A stretch of DNA of 36,616 bases from Candidatus Parvarchaeota archaeon (GTDB taxonomy: Archaea > Nanobdellota > Nanobdellia > Parvarchaeales > Parvarchaeaceae): the NCBI GenBank assembly GCA_027366075.1, contig DAHXLI010000028.1, positions 1 through 36,616 of the forward strand, in the 5' to 3' direction. Shown in pieces: positions 29,613-36,616 of the stretch. The notes beneath the pieces are model-generated. The model made no database searches, was not told the DNA's origin, and saw only the letters and a program-made list of their open reading frames with translations. Both the position numbers and the translations under genes were made by a program. Within the stretch, counting starts at the first letter, position 1, and the number at the start of each line of letters is the position of its first letter.

Positions 29613-30773
29613 ATGCCGAACATAACCTTCTATTTCGAAGTGCACCAGCCTTTTAGGCTTAAACGGATATTTTCATTTGAAAATGGCGACGACTTTATAG
29701 ACGTGGAAAGAAATAGGGAAATTTTCAATAAAGTAAGCGACAAGTGTTATATGCCTGCGACTAAAGTTCTTAAAGACATAGTAAAAGAATATCCCGAGTT
29801 CAAGATGAGCTTTTCGCTTACCGGGACGTTTTTAGAACAAGCGGAAACGTTTAGACCAGACGTCATGACCGCTTTCCAAGACCTAGTCGATACAGGAAAC
29901 GTGGAACTTCTTAGCGAAACCTATTACCACTCTTTGGCTTTTCTAATACGCAAGGAAGAATTCTTAGCCCAGATAAAGAAACATTCAGAAGCCATAAAAA
30001 AATATTTCCGTAAGAAAGCGGCGGTATTCAGAAACACCGAAGCCATGTATTCAAACGAGATAGCCGACATCGCCGGCAGGCTCGGTTATAAAGGCATAAT
30101 CGCCGAGGGCTGGGAAAAGTCATTGGGGTGGAGATCGTCAAATTATGTTTACTCCCCGCCATCTAATAATATATCGGTCCTATTGCGAAATTACAGGCTT
30201 AGCGACGACATCGCCTTTAGGTTTTCTTCCAGAAACTGGAAAGAATGGCCGTTGACCGCGGAAAAATATGCCGATTGGATATCTCACAACGAAGGCGATA
30301 CGGTAAATCTTTTTATGGATTATGAGACTTTTGGGGAGCACCAGTGGAGCGAAACCGGCATATTTGATTTTCTTAGGCGCCTGCCGGGCGAACTGATAAA
30401 AAACGGCGTAGGATTTAATACCGTCAGTGATACGGCTTCCATAAAGCCAGTCGGAGTATTGGACGTGCCGGGGGTAATGTCGTGGGCCGACTTGGATAGG
30501 GACGTTTCAGCTTGGCTCGGCAATAAGATGCAAAATGCGGCGTTTGAGAAGCTTTCCTCGATGAGAGAGAGGGTCCTATCCACAAATAATGAGGATTTGA
30601 TAAGGAAGTGGAGGATTTTGCAGACCTCGGACAATTTTTATTATATGTGTACTAAATGGTTTGCGGACGGGGACATACACAAATATTTCAATGCCTATAA
30701 TTCGCCCTACACCGCGTATATAAATTATATGAATATATTATCTAATCTTGACAGGAGGCTCACAATTTCTTAA
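29613..30773 (+). CDS. Glycoside hydrolase family 57 alpha-amylase-like
   Basis: A 386-aa retaining enzyme for alpha-glucans (amylase, 4-alpha-glucanotransferase or amylopullulanase activity). GH57 conserved regions: I, FEVHQPFR (H11-Q12-P13); II, GNVEL; III, GIIAEGWE, with E165 as the likely nucleophile; IV, FMDYETFGEH, with D236 as the likely acid/base; V, SWADLDRDVSAW. It probably breaks or remodels glycogen together with the GT3 gene, whose 3' end overlaps its own by 14 nt in convergent orientation. Cytoplasmic, no signal peptide. Length is short for GH57 but complete. Confidence 0.9.
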   Translation: MPNITFYFEVHQPFRLKRIFSFENGDDFIDVERNREIFNKVSDKCYMPATKVLKDIVKEYPEFKMSFSLTGTFLEQAETFRPDVMTAFQDLVDTGNVELLSETYYHSLAFLIRKEEFLAQIKKHSEAIKKYFRKKAAVFRNTEAMYSNEIADIAGRLGYKGIIAEGWEKSLGWRSSNYVYSPPSNNISVLLRNYRLSDDIAFRFSSRNWKEWPLTAEKYADWISHNEGDTVNLFMDYETFGEHQWSETGIFDFLRRLPGELIKNGVGFNTVSDTASIKPVGVLDVPGVMSWADLDRDVSAWLGNKMQNAAFEKLSSMRERVLSTNNEDLIRKWRILQTSDNFYYMCTKWFADGDIHKYFNAYNSPYTAYINYMNILSNLDRRLTIS

Positions 30774-32535
30774 GAGCCGAACCATATGCGGCGAGATATA
30801 TCGGCATGAATTTTTCCCAGCCAAAATTCTCGGCAAGTTTTCTCGCGGCGATCCTGTATCGGAATATGTCTTCTTTGCCGGTAAGCGCGAGTCTTAGCAT
30901 GTCTTCTGAGATCTTGGCTACAGCATCCTCTCTTCTTTGACCTATGAGTTTTTCTACAAATACCCCCTTTAATTCCGCCTTCATAAAGTTTATGCAATAT
31001 TCAGAAAAACCGGAATGGTCGGTCGTAAATGACACTGCCATGTGCGCCGCGGCTTCTAAAGGCGTGTAGCCGAACGGCTCATATTTTGAGAGGAAGAAAC
31101 TAGCCGTGGATAAAGTAAGCGCCTCATTATACGTTAAATTTAATAGTTCGTCGCCTACAGTAAGGAATTTAGGGTAGAAAATGACTTTTACCCTATTGTT
31201 GGCTCCATTTTCTAAATCGTTTTGCTTTAACTTGGTTATTATGGAATCATTGTCCTCGGGATAAGACAGGATCAATGGGCAGGCAGGGGGATTAGTAGGT
31301 TTTGGCCGCCTCAACTGTGAGACCTGCCGCCTGGCGTCATTTAATATCTTGCTATAAGCTTTGTCGAGGTTTGAGGCCAGGATGTTAGGGTCCGAGGACA
31401 CAAGCTGGTCAAAATTTTTAAGGTCTTCATCAAGCGATGATTTTATGCTGAGATAAGTCAGATAGTTCGCCACTATCTCATTCTTGACTCCCATAGTCCC
31501 CGTTGGCACAGCGATCAAGGCTATCACATAATTGTCATCGCCCAGCATCTTGTCTAATTTTCCCAGCGCGTCTATGAATAAGTCAAAGCCTTTGTCATAA
31601 AATTCGTATCGCCCGCCAGTAAAGAATACCGGCACGTCCTTACCATTGAAATCATAATAAGGGAGAAAATAAGAATTAAGAAAGCCGTTAAACTTCGTCT
31701 TTGCATTCAAGCGCATGTCATCAAGTTCGTCTTCATCTGGCAAGTTTATCAGGTCGATGCCGTTAGGCACGACGAAGTCAGCCTTCTTCCCAAGAACTAC
31801 TTCCGCCTCTTTTTTGACGATTTCGCTGACAACAGTAAATACCGTTGCGTTGGTCGCCCCGGCTTTTTCCGTAAAATGTTTTGCCGCGACTCCATATTTG
31901 TACGGCATAGAACTGTCAATCGCGAGATTGCCGTTAATCAATGTAAAAATGTCCCCTCCGGAATAAGAATAGGCTCGCCCAATCACCGTAGCGTGTATCG
32001 TAAAATTGGACGGCACGGCTGCGTTTTTCGATTTTAGATAAAGGACTGCGCCCGCAGAAAGCCATTCGTGTGCCTGGACTACTGTCTTCATGTTTATGTG
32101 CTTGCTCAATGCTTCTATGAATGCGCCGGCAGCGTAAGACCAGGCAAGTGGCTCATTGTAGTCGGACGGCGAATCCAAGGAATCTATGGCAAAAAGCCTC
32201 CAGAATTCGCCTTTTATCTCATTAACGTGCATCTCTTCGAACCCCTTTGCATCTATTAGAACGATATTTGCGTCATTTGCAGAGACCCATTTACCGAAGT
32301 AAATCTTTACGCCGTCCAATTTGAAATCGAGTATCGCGTCCTTTACGTACTGTGGCGGCGGAGACTCCATAAATTCAACCGCGGCCTGGCTCGGATTGTA
32401 AAAACCTATTGCAAGATAATTATCGCCAAAAGCTTCTTTTACGTAAGCGGATTTTGAAGTCAGTACAGTCCAGATTCCCCCGACCTTGTTCCCCGCTTCA
32501 AATGAAACTTCCGCTAGAAAGTAGTCCTGGGTCAT
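30760..32535 (-). CDS. Glycogen synthase, GT3 (eukaryotic/fungal-type)
   Basis: A 591-aa GT3 enzyme. Signatures: AEVSFEAGNKVGGIWTVLTS (the glycogen-synthase start with E-V-S-x-E-x-G-N-K-V-G-G-I-x-T-V-L), AHEWLSAGA, GVDLFI-like FDLFIDALGKL, and the C-terminal SKYEPFGYTPLEAAAHMAVS followed by TTDHSGF, which are the GT3 catalytic Glu and glycine-rich acceptor motifs. GT3 rather than the GT5 type found in most archaea and bacteria. It makes alpha-1,4-glucan from UDP- or ADP-glucose. Paired convergently with GH57. Confidence 0.85.
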   Translation of the reverse strand: MTQDYFLAEVSFEAGNKVGGIWTVLTSKSAYVKEAFGDNYLAIGFYNPSQAAVEFMESPPPQYVKDAILDFKLDGVKIYFGKWVSANDANIVLIDAKGFEEMHVNEIKGEFWRLFAIDSLDSPSDYNEPLAWSYAAGAFIEALSKHINMKTVVQAHEWLSAGAVLYLKSKNAAVPSNFTIHATVIGRAYSYSGGDIFTLINGNLAIDSSMPYKYGVAAKHFTEKAGATNATVFTVVSEIVKKEAEVVLGKKADFVVPNGIDLINLPDEDELDDMRLNAKTKFNGFLNSYFLPYYDFNGKDVPVFFTGGRYEFYDKGFDLFIDALGKLDKMLGDDNYVIALIAVPTGTMGVKNEIVANYLTYLSIKSSLDEDLKNFDQLVSSDPNILASNLDKAYSKILNDARRQVSQLRRPKPTNPPACPLILSYPEDNDSIITKLKQNDLENGANNRVKVIFYPKFLTVGDELLNLTYNEALTLSTASFFLSKYEPFGYTPLEAAAHMAVSFTTDHSGFSEYCINFMKAELKGVFVEKLIGQRREDAVAKISEDMLRLALTGKEDIFRYRIAARKLAENFGWEKFMPIYLAAYGSALKKL

Positions 32536-32618
32536 CCAATGAGTAGCATATCCACGTATAAAAATTTAACCAAGTTTTTAGATAAAAGGATTTATTTAGG
32601 AAATTAGCATATACCTCT

Positions 32619-33539
32619 ATGGTCGAAAAGGTCATAATAATAGGTTCCGGCCCGTCTGGATATACAGCTGCGATATACGCCGTGAGAGACGGCCTTGCCC
32701 CGCTTCTTATACGCGGTTCACTGCCCGGCGGACAACTCATGCTTACTTCCGCCGTAGAAAATTATCCTGGATTTACTTCTATACTTGGGCCGGATCTTAT
32801 GGACGACTTTTACAAGCATGCAAACAATTTGGGGTGCAGGATATTGGACGAAGACGTAACAGAAGTAAACTTGCGCACTTATCCGTACAAAATACTCGCT
32901 GGAAAAAATGAATATAAAACTTATTCGATAATAATCGCGTCCGGCGCAAATGCGAAGTGGCTAGGCCTAGCGAACGAAACTAGGTTGTTAGGCAAGGGGA
33001 TTTCTGGATGTGCGGTATGCGATGGTGTGTTTTTCAAAAATAAGGACGTTATCGTCGTTGGAGGGGGAGACAGCGCCATGGAGGACGCAAGCTACCTTTC
33101 GAGACTAGTGAAAAGCGTTACCATAATCCATCGCAGGAAAACTTTCAGGGCAAGCAAAATAATGCAGGACAGAGTGTTATCCAATCCTAAAATAAAGATA
33201 ATCTGGGAAAGCGAAATCGTCGACATAATGGGAAAGGACCGAATATCTGGGGTAAAAATAAAAAACTTGGTAACGAATAACGAAAAAGATATGCCAATAG
33301 ATGGACTTTTTATAGCGATAGGGCATTCACCGAATACAGAACTTTTTAAAGGACAGTTGGATATGGACAAACAAGGCTATATAAAAACTCATGATTTTAC
33401 TAGCACCAGTAAGGAGGGAGTATTCGCTGCGGGTGACGTACAAGACACGATATACAAGCAGGCAGTTATCGCTGCGGGTTGGGGCTCTATGGCTGCAATA
33501 GACGCTAGAAAATTCTTAGCAGATAAAAAATTAATTTGA
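32619..33539 (+). CDS. trxB: Thioredoxin reductase
   Basis: A 306-aa flavoprotein. FAD-binding GSGPSG (9-14), redox pair C131-A-V-C134-D-G (the family usually has CATCDG), GGGDSA (148-153) and HRRKTFRASK for NADPH preference, and a C-terminal FAAGDVQD motif for FAD. It reduces thioredoxins or related proteins with NADPH. Here it is of interest because the operon at 19.5-24.6 kb carries a membrane thioredoxin-like protein. It overlaps the end of galT by 9 nt in convergent orientation. TATA-like element about 30 nt upstream. Confidence 0.93.
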   Translation: MVEKVIIIGSGPSGYTAAIYAVRDGLAPLLIRGSLPGGQLMLTSAVENYPGFTSILGPDLMDDFYKHANNLGCRILDEDVTEVNLRTYPYKILAGKNEYKTYSIIIASGANAKWLGLANETRLLGKGISGCAVCDGVFFKNKDVIVVGGGDSAMEDASYLSRLVKSVTIIHRRKTFRASKIMQDRVLSNPKIKIIWESEIVDIMGKDRISGVKIKNLVTNNEKDMPIDGLFIAIGHSPNTELFKGQLDMDKQGYIKTHDFTSTSKEGVFAAGDVQDTIYKQAVIAAGWGSMAAIDARKFLADKKLI

Positions 33540-34520
33540 TGAGGTAATAGATTTTCTGAATTCTTCGGCATAGTCTTCCGGTAGGATAATGTTCACAAAT
33601 ACGTTTTCGCCTAGTTCTATCCCGCCAAGCGTAGAAAGGCGGGGGTATATCTCTAAGTGCATGTGGAAGTCTGGATAATCCTTTATTTCGTGAATAACGA
33701 AATTATAAGCCTGGTTCCCATATATTTTTCTGTTTGTGAGCAGAACTGATCTTAGCGCGGAAACGAAATCCGTCTTCTCCGTGTCAGAAAGGTCGCCGAT
33801 GTAGTTAACGTGTCTCTTCGGTACAATCATAGACTCCGCTGCGGTGCGCGAACCAAAGGGCGCTACGGCAAAGAAACTATCGTTGTCCAGAAGAAGTCGT
33901 CCTCTTTCGGTTTCATATATCTTTTCATATAAGCAATCCCCATGGTTCTCCTTATAGTGCCTTGAAACGTCTGATTCTCTCTTTATAAGTCCGATTAGTA
34001 GCGGCCAAGCCATTATCTGGGTATGTGGATGCGCCAGACTAGCGCCCCCAACAGCGCCGTAATTCTTGAAAACCAGCACAGATTTTATGTAGCGTCTTTC
34101 ATAAAGGACTTCTTCTCGGTCTATAAGTGCATCGAGCCAGTCTTTTAATTTCTCCAAAGGCATGGCTTCAAAAATGTCTGTGTGTATCTGGCTGTCTATC
34201 AAGACTTCATTATACCCGTATCCTCCGACGCTTTTTAGAAGACCGTCTTTATCAGTCGTCTCACCAAACGGAGTGTTACCAGAAAGTTCTGGGTATTTGT
34301 TCTCTATAACTTTTACCTGCCATGGGTTCCCGTATCTTGCTATCTCGGAGGCCATAGAATCATTCGCAGGTTCAAATGGGCATTGAGATATACCAAATTG
34401 TCCTGTGCTCTCCTCCCGGATTTCTTCGGGCCTATTATGGCGCTTTGGGACCATTATAGAATAAAAGCCGCTTCGATAGTCTTCTCTTATTTCGCTCCCG
34501 AAAATATTTGCATCTTCCAT
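33531..34520 (-). CDS. galT: Galactose-1-phosphate uridylyltransferase
   Basis: A 329-aa GalT. First-lobe active site H164-P-H166 in SLAHPHTQIMAW, R-H-x-P at the start (PKRHNRPEE), the second lobe APFGSRTAAESMIVPKRHV, and HEIKDYPDFHMHLEIYPR with the HxH of the metal/phosphate site. It converts galactose-1-P and UDP-glucose to glucose-1-P and UDP-galactose. The usual CPFC zinc pair is reduced to CPFE. An inner stretch of this gene (34248-34304) is copied exactly, in inverse orientation, at 36535-36591 near the end of the window. TATA-like CCTATAAAGG at about 34548-34557. Confidence 0.9.
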   Translation of the reverse strand: MEDANIFGSEIREDYRSGFYSIMVPKRHNRPEEIREESTGQFGISQCPFEPANDSMASEIARYGNPWQVKVIENKYPELSGNTPFGETTDKDGLLKSVGGYGYNEVLIDSQIHTDIFEAMPLEKLKDWLDALIDREEVLYERRYIKSVLVFKNYGAVGGASLAHPHTQIMAWPLLIGLIKRESDVSRHYKENHGDCLYEKIYETERGRLLLDNDSFFAVAPFGSRTAAESMIVPKRHVNYIGDLSDTEKTDFVSALRSVLLTNRKIYGNQAYNFVIHEIKDYPDFHMHLEIYPRLSTLGGIELGENVFVNIILPEDYAEEFRKSITSSN

Positions 34521-34638
34521 TAAAAATAGGTTATAAACGGATATATTCCTTTATAGGTGCCAATCAAATAAAGACCTTTCCCGCGCCAAAAAACTAGAAA
34601 ACGCGGTTTAAATTTATGTGGAGAAGCCTTTAGAAAAC

Positions 34639-34713
34639 TTTAAATATTAAACTAATCTCTATAAATTGCATAAAGCAAGCAAATAATGAAATCTTAAAAG
34701 GGATTTTTGGAGG
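34639..34713 (+). promoter_or_regulatory. Thermosome promoter and strong ribosome binding site
   Basis: TTTAAATAT at 34639-34647, with an A-rich BRE-like stretch (TAGAAAAC) before it, predicts a start near 34670 and a 50-nt leader. GGAGG at 34709-34713, 6 nt before the ATG, is the clearest Shine-Dalgarno sequence in the window and fits a highly expressed chaperonin. Confidence 0.6.
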
Positions 34714-34719
34714 AAACAT

Positions 34720-36364
34720 ATGGCAGACGGAATACAACCAATTTTTATTTTACCGGAGGGATACACGCGTACTAGCGGTAAAGATGCACAGAGAAATAAC
34801 ATCGCCGCGGCAAAAGCTATAGCGAATACGGTAAAATCCACCCTTGGCCCAAGAGGGATGGACAAGATGCTCGTAGACAACATCGGGGACATAACGATTA
34901 CAAACGACGGCGTAACCGTGCTTAAGAACATGGAAGTCGAGAACCCAGTAGCAAAAATGATAGTCGAAGTTGCAAAAACCCAAGAGGAAGAGGTTGGCGA
35001 CGGTACTACTACCGCAGTCATAATAGCGGGAGAACTGCTTAAAAGTGCGGAAACGCTTCTCGACCAAAGCATACATCCTACTCTGATAGCCCGCGGCTAT
35101 AAGCTTGCGGCAAATGAGGCACAAAACGCGTTGGATAAGATGAGTATAAAACTCGATATAAACAATAAGGAAGACCTGATAAAAGTCGTAAAGACCGCTA
35201 CCATAGGTAAGAGTACAGGCGCAGACGAGCACATAGTGAACCTCATCGTTGACGCGATAAAGCACGTTAAGTCCGTAACCGGGGGAACAGCGGGTGTAGA
35301 TTTAGATGACATAAAGATAGAAAAGAAAGTGGGCGGGGGGCTGGAAGACTCTGAGCTTGTGAAAGGGGTTATAATCGACAAGGAAAAAGTCCATCCCGAT
35401 ATGCCAGACATCGTTAAAGACGCAAAAATAGCCCTAGTTAATATGGCATTGGAAATAGAGAAAACAAACGTAGACGCCCAGATAAGGATAGAGAAACCAG
35501 AACAGCTTGGCGCGTTCCTCGATGAAGAGGAAAGGATGCTAAAGGAGATGGTAAAAAAGGTAAAAGAATCGGGCGCAAACGTATTAGTATGCCAAAAAGG
35601 CATCGACGATACTGCGCAGCATTTCCTGGCAAAGTCAGGTATACTAGCTTTTAGAAGAGTATCAGAAAATGACATTAAGAAAATCGGAAAAGCGACAGGT
35701 GCAAAGACAGTTTCTTCTCTAGATGAATTAGAGAAAGAGAGCCTAGGCTCGGCAGGCCTGGTTAAGATAGAGAAACTTGCAGGCGAGACGCTCGCGTTCA
35801 TAGAAGAATGCAAAAAATCCAAAAGCAGTAACCATCCTGATAAGGGGCGGTACGGAACACGTTATTGACGAGGTCCAAAGGGCGATTGAAGATAGCCTTG
35901 GAGACCTTCGGGCGGTCATAGAAGACGGCGGCGCGATAGTCGCAGGCGGAGGTTCCTGCGAAATGGAAGTTTCAAGACATTTAAGAGAGTTCGGCAAGAA
36001 GCTAGAAGGAAGGGAGCAACTCGCAGTAAACGCATTTGCAGACTCGCTGGAGATAGTCGTAAAGACCTTGGCAGAAAATGCCGGACTGGACCCTATAGAC
36101 ATATTAGTCGACATAAGAGCTGCCCATCAAAAAGGCAGAGTATGGGCAGGCGTCAATCTATCAGATGTGTACAAGCCAGCAGTATCCGACATGGACAAAG
36201 AGGGTGTCATAGAGCCCCTTAGGACAAAGAAACAGGCAATAAAAAGCGCCAGCGAAGTCGCCGTGATGATATTAAGAATAGACGACATAATAGCCGCGGG
36301 CAAATCGGCAAATCAGCCGCCTCAAATGCCTGGCGGGATGGGCGGGCCAGGCGGTTACGAGTAA
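34720..36364 (+). CDS. thsA: Thermosome subunit (group II chaperonin), frame broken once
   Basis: The frame from ATG at 34720 runs to 35868 and then ends in unrelated residues, while the correct continuation is one base over: from about 35818 the +1 frame reads NPKAVTILIRGGTEHVIDEV and on to GGMGGPGGYE at 36364. The break is at an A6 run (35812-35817): removing one A joins both parts into a 547-aa protein, the normal length. Hallmarks: GDGTTTAVI (phosphate loop), LGPRGMDKM at the start, VAGGGSCEMEVSR and the Gly/Met-rich C-terminus. It folds proteins as a double ring of eight. The frame break is probably a sequencing or assembly error, because the protein is essential and everything downstream is conserved; a real mutation cannot be excluded. 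Confidence 0.93.
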
Positions 36365-36367
36365 AAC

Positions 36368-36534
36368 ATGTCAGAAAATAGCCGGCCATTAGATTTATTA
36401 AATACAGCGAAAGGCAAAACTGTTCTCGTAGAGTTGAAAAATAGCCACGCGATAACCGGGAAACTAGTTGCATTTGACGTTCATATAAACGTAACACTTG
36501 AGAACGCCGAAGAAAAGAAGGACGGTGAAACTAT
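36368..36534 (+). CDS. Sm-like (LSm/snRNP) archaeal protein, partial
   Basis: ATG follows the thermosome stop by 3 nt. MSENSRPLDLLNTAKGKTVL then VELKNSHAITGKLVAFDVHI and NVTLENAEEKKDG is the Sm fold with Sm1 motif G-x-L-x-x-F-D-x-H-x-N-V-x-L-E-N-A. It binds U-rich RNA as a heptamer. The reading frame remains open to the window end, but from 36535 the DNA is a foreign chimeric stretch, so the real gene end (Sm2, with I-R-G-D/N) is missing here and the last residues are not genuine. Confidence 0.85.
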
Positions 36535-36616
36535 GAGAACAAATACCCAGAACTTTCTGGTAACACTCCGTTTGGTGAGACGACTGATAAATCTAATGGC
36601 CGGCTATTTTCTGACA
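36535..36616. other. Chimeric assembly/amplification artefact at the window end
   Basis: 36535-36591 is an exact 57-nt copy, inverted, of 34248-34304 inside galT. 36588-36616 is an exact 29-nt inverted copy of 36369-36397, the start of the Sm-like gene, joined to the first piece by a 4-nt overlap (TAAA). So the window's end doubles back on itself. This pattern is typical of chimeras formed in multiple displacement amplification or in assembly. Confidence 0.9.

Noticed and set aside
1..36616. CRISPR arrays, rRNA genes, integrase or origin repeats
   Set aside because: No regularly spaced direct repeats, rRNA sequence or integrase motifs were seen.

Overview
This is archaeal DNA, most likely from a small-genome DPANN-type archaeon (Micrarchaeota/ARMAN-like is my guess; no rRNA is present to confirm it). 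The reasons are aIF5B, TFB, GINS and a Hef-type helicase, Trm1, ribosomal proteins eL15 and eL33, a group II chaperonin, an Sm-like protein, SecDF, archaeal TATA promoters (several nearly leaderless), CCA-less tRNAs and many class III (prepilin-type) signal peptides. Genes are dense, often overlap by 1-14 nt and use AUA heavily.

Layout. 1-4.7 kb: end of aIF5B, a ribbon-helix-helix/sugar nucleotidyltransferase fusion, a GT4 glycosyltransferase, a pilin-like protein, a nucleoside phosphorylase and a small membrane protein. 4.8-8.6 kb: information genes (tfb, DUF6624-like, trm1; eL33 and a nucleotidyltransferase on the other strand). 8.7-11.2 kb: a 571-aa protein of unknown function followed by four miniature single-helix prepilin-like proteins, three of them not separately obvious at normal ORF cut-offs. 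11.2-13.3 kb: GINS plus a nuclease-less Hef helicase. 13.3-16.9 kb (minus): a surface operon of Cys-rich anchored proteins with a fifth miniature prepilin-like gene. 16.9-19.8 kb: truncated eL15, a pilin, tRNA-Thr, a Zn ribbon, a ParA/MinD ATPase, a TtuA-like protein that has lost its catalytic domain, and a winged-helix protein. 19.8-24.6 kb (minus): one operon with secF, secD, a degenerate GalT-like protein, a secreted protein and a membrane thioredoxin-like protein. 25.4-26.7 kb: two pilins. 27.0-28.6 kb: an accessory patch with a broken transposase, a frameshifted ORF and an AT-rich HEPN-like gene. 28.7-36.6 kb: PH-like membrane protein, tRNA-Glu, GH57/GT3 glycogen pair, thioredoxin reductase, galT, thermosome, Sm-like protein.

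How the genes fit together. The recurrent theme is the cell surface: at least ten prepilin-like N-termini, Cys-rich and sequon-rich exported proteins, SecDF and a membrane thioredoxin-like protein suggest an exported, disulfide-stabilised, probably glycosylated pilus or surface apparatus. No pilus ATPase, platform protein or prepilin peptidase is in the window. Sugar metabolism (nucleotidyltransferase, GT4, GalT, GH57, GT3) is the second theme.

Data quality. The last 82 bases are a chimera: a 57-nt exact inverted copy of galT joined by a 4-nt overlap to an inverted copy of the start of the Sm-like gene. The thermosome gene carries one extra base in an A6 run. Both suggest amplification, sequencing or assembly artefacts, so other frame breaks should be read with care.
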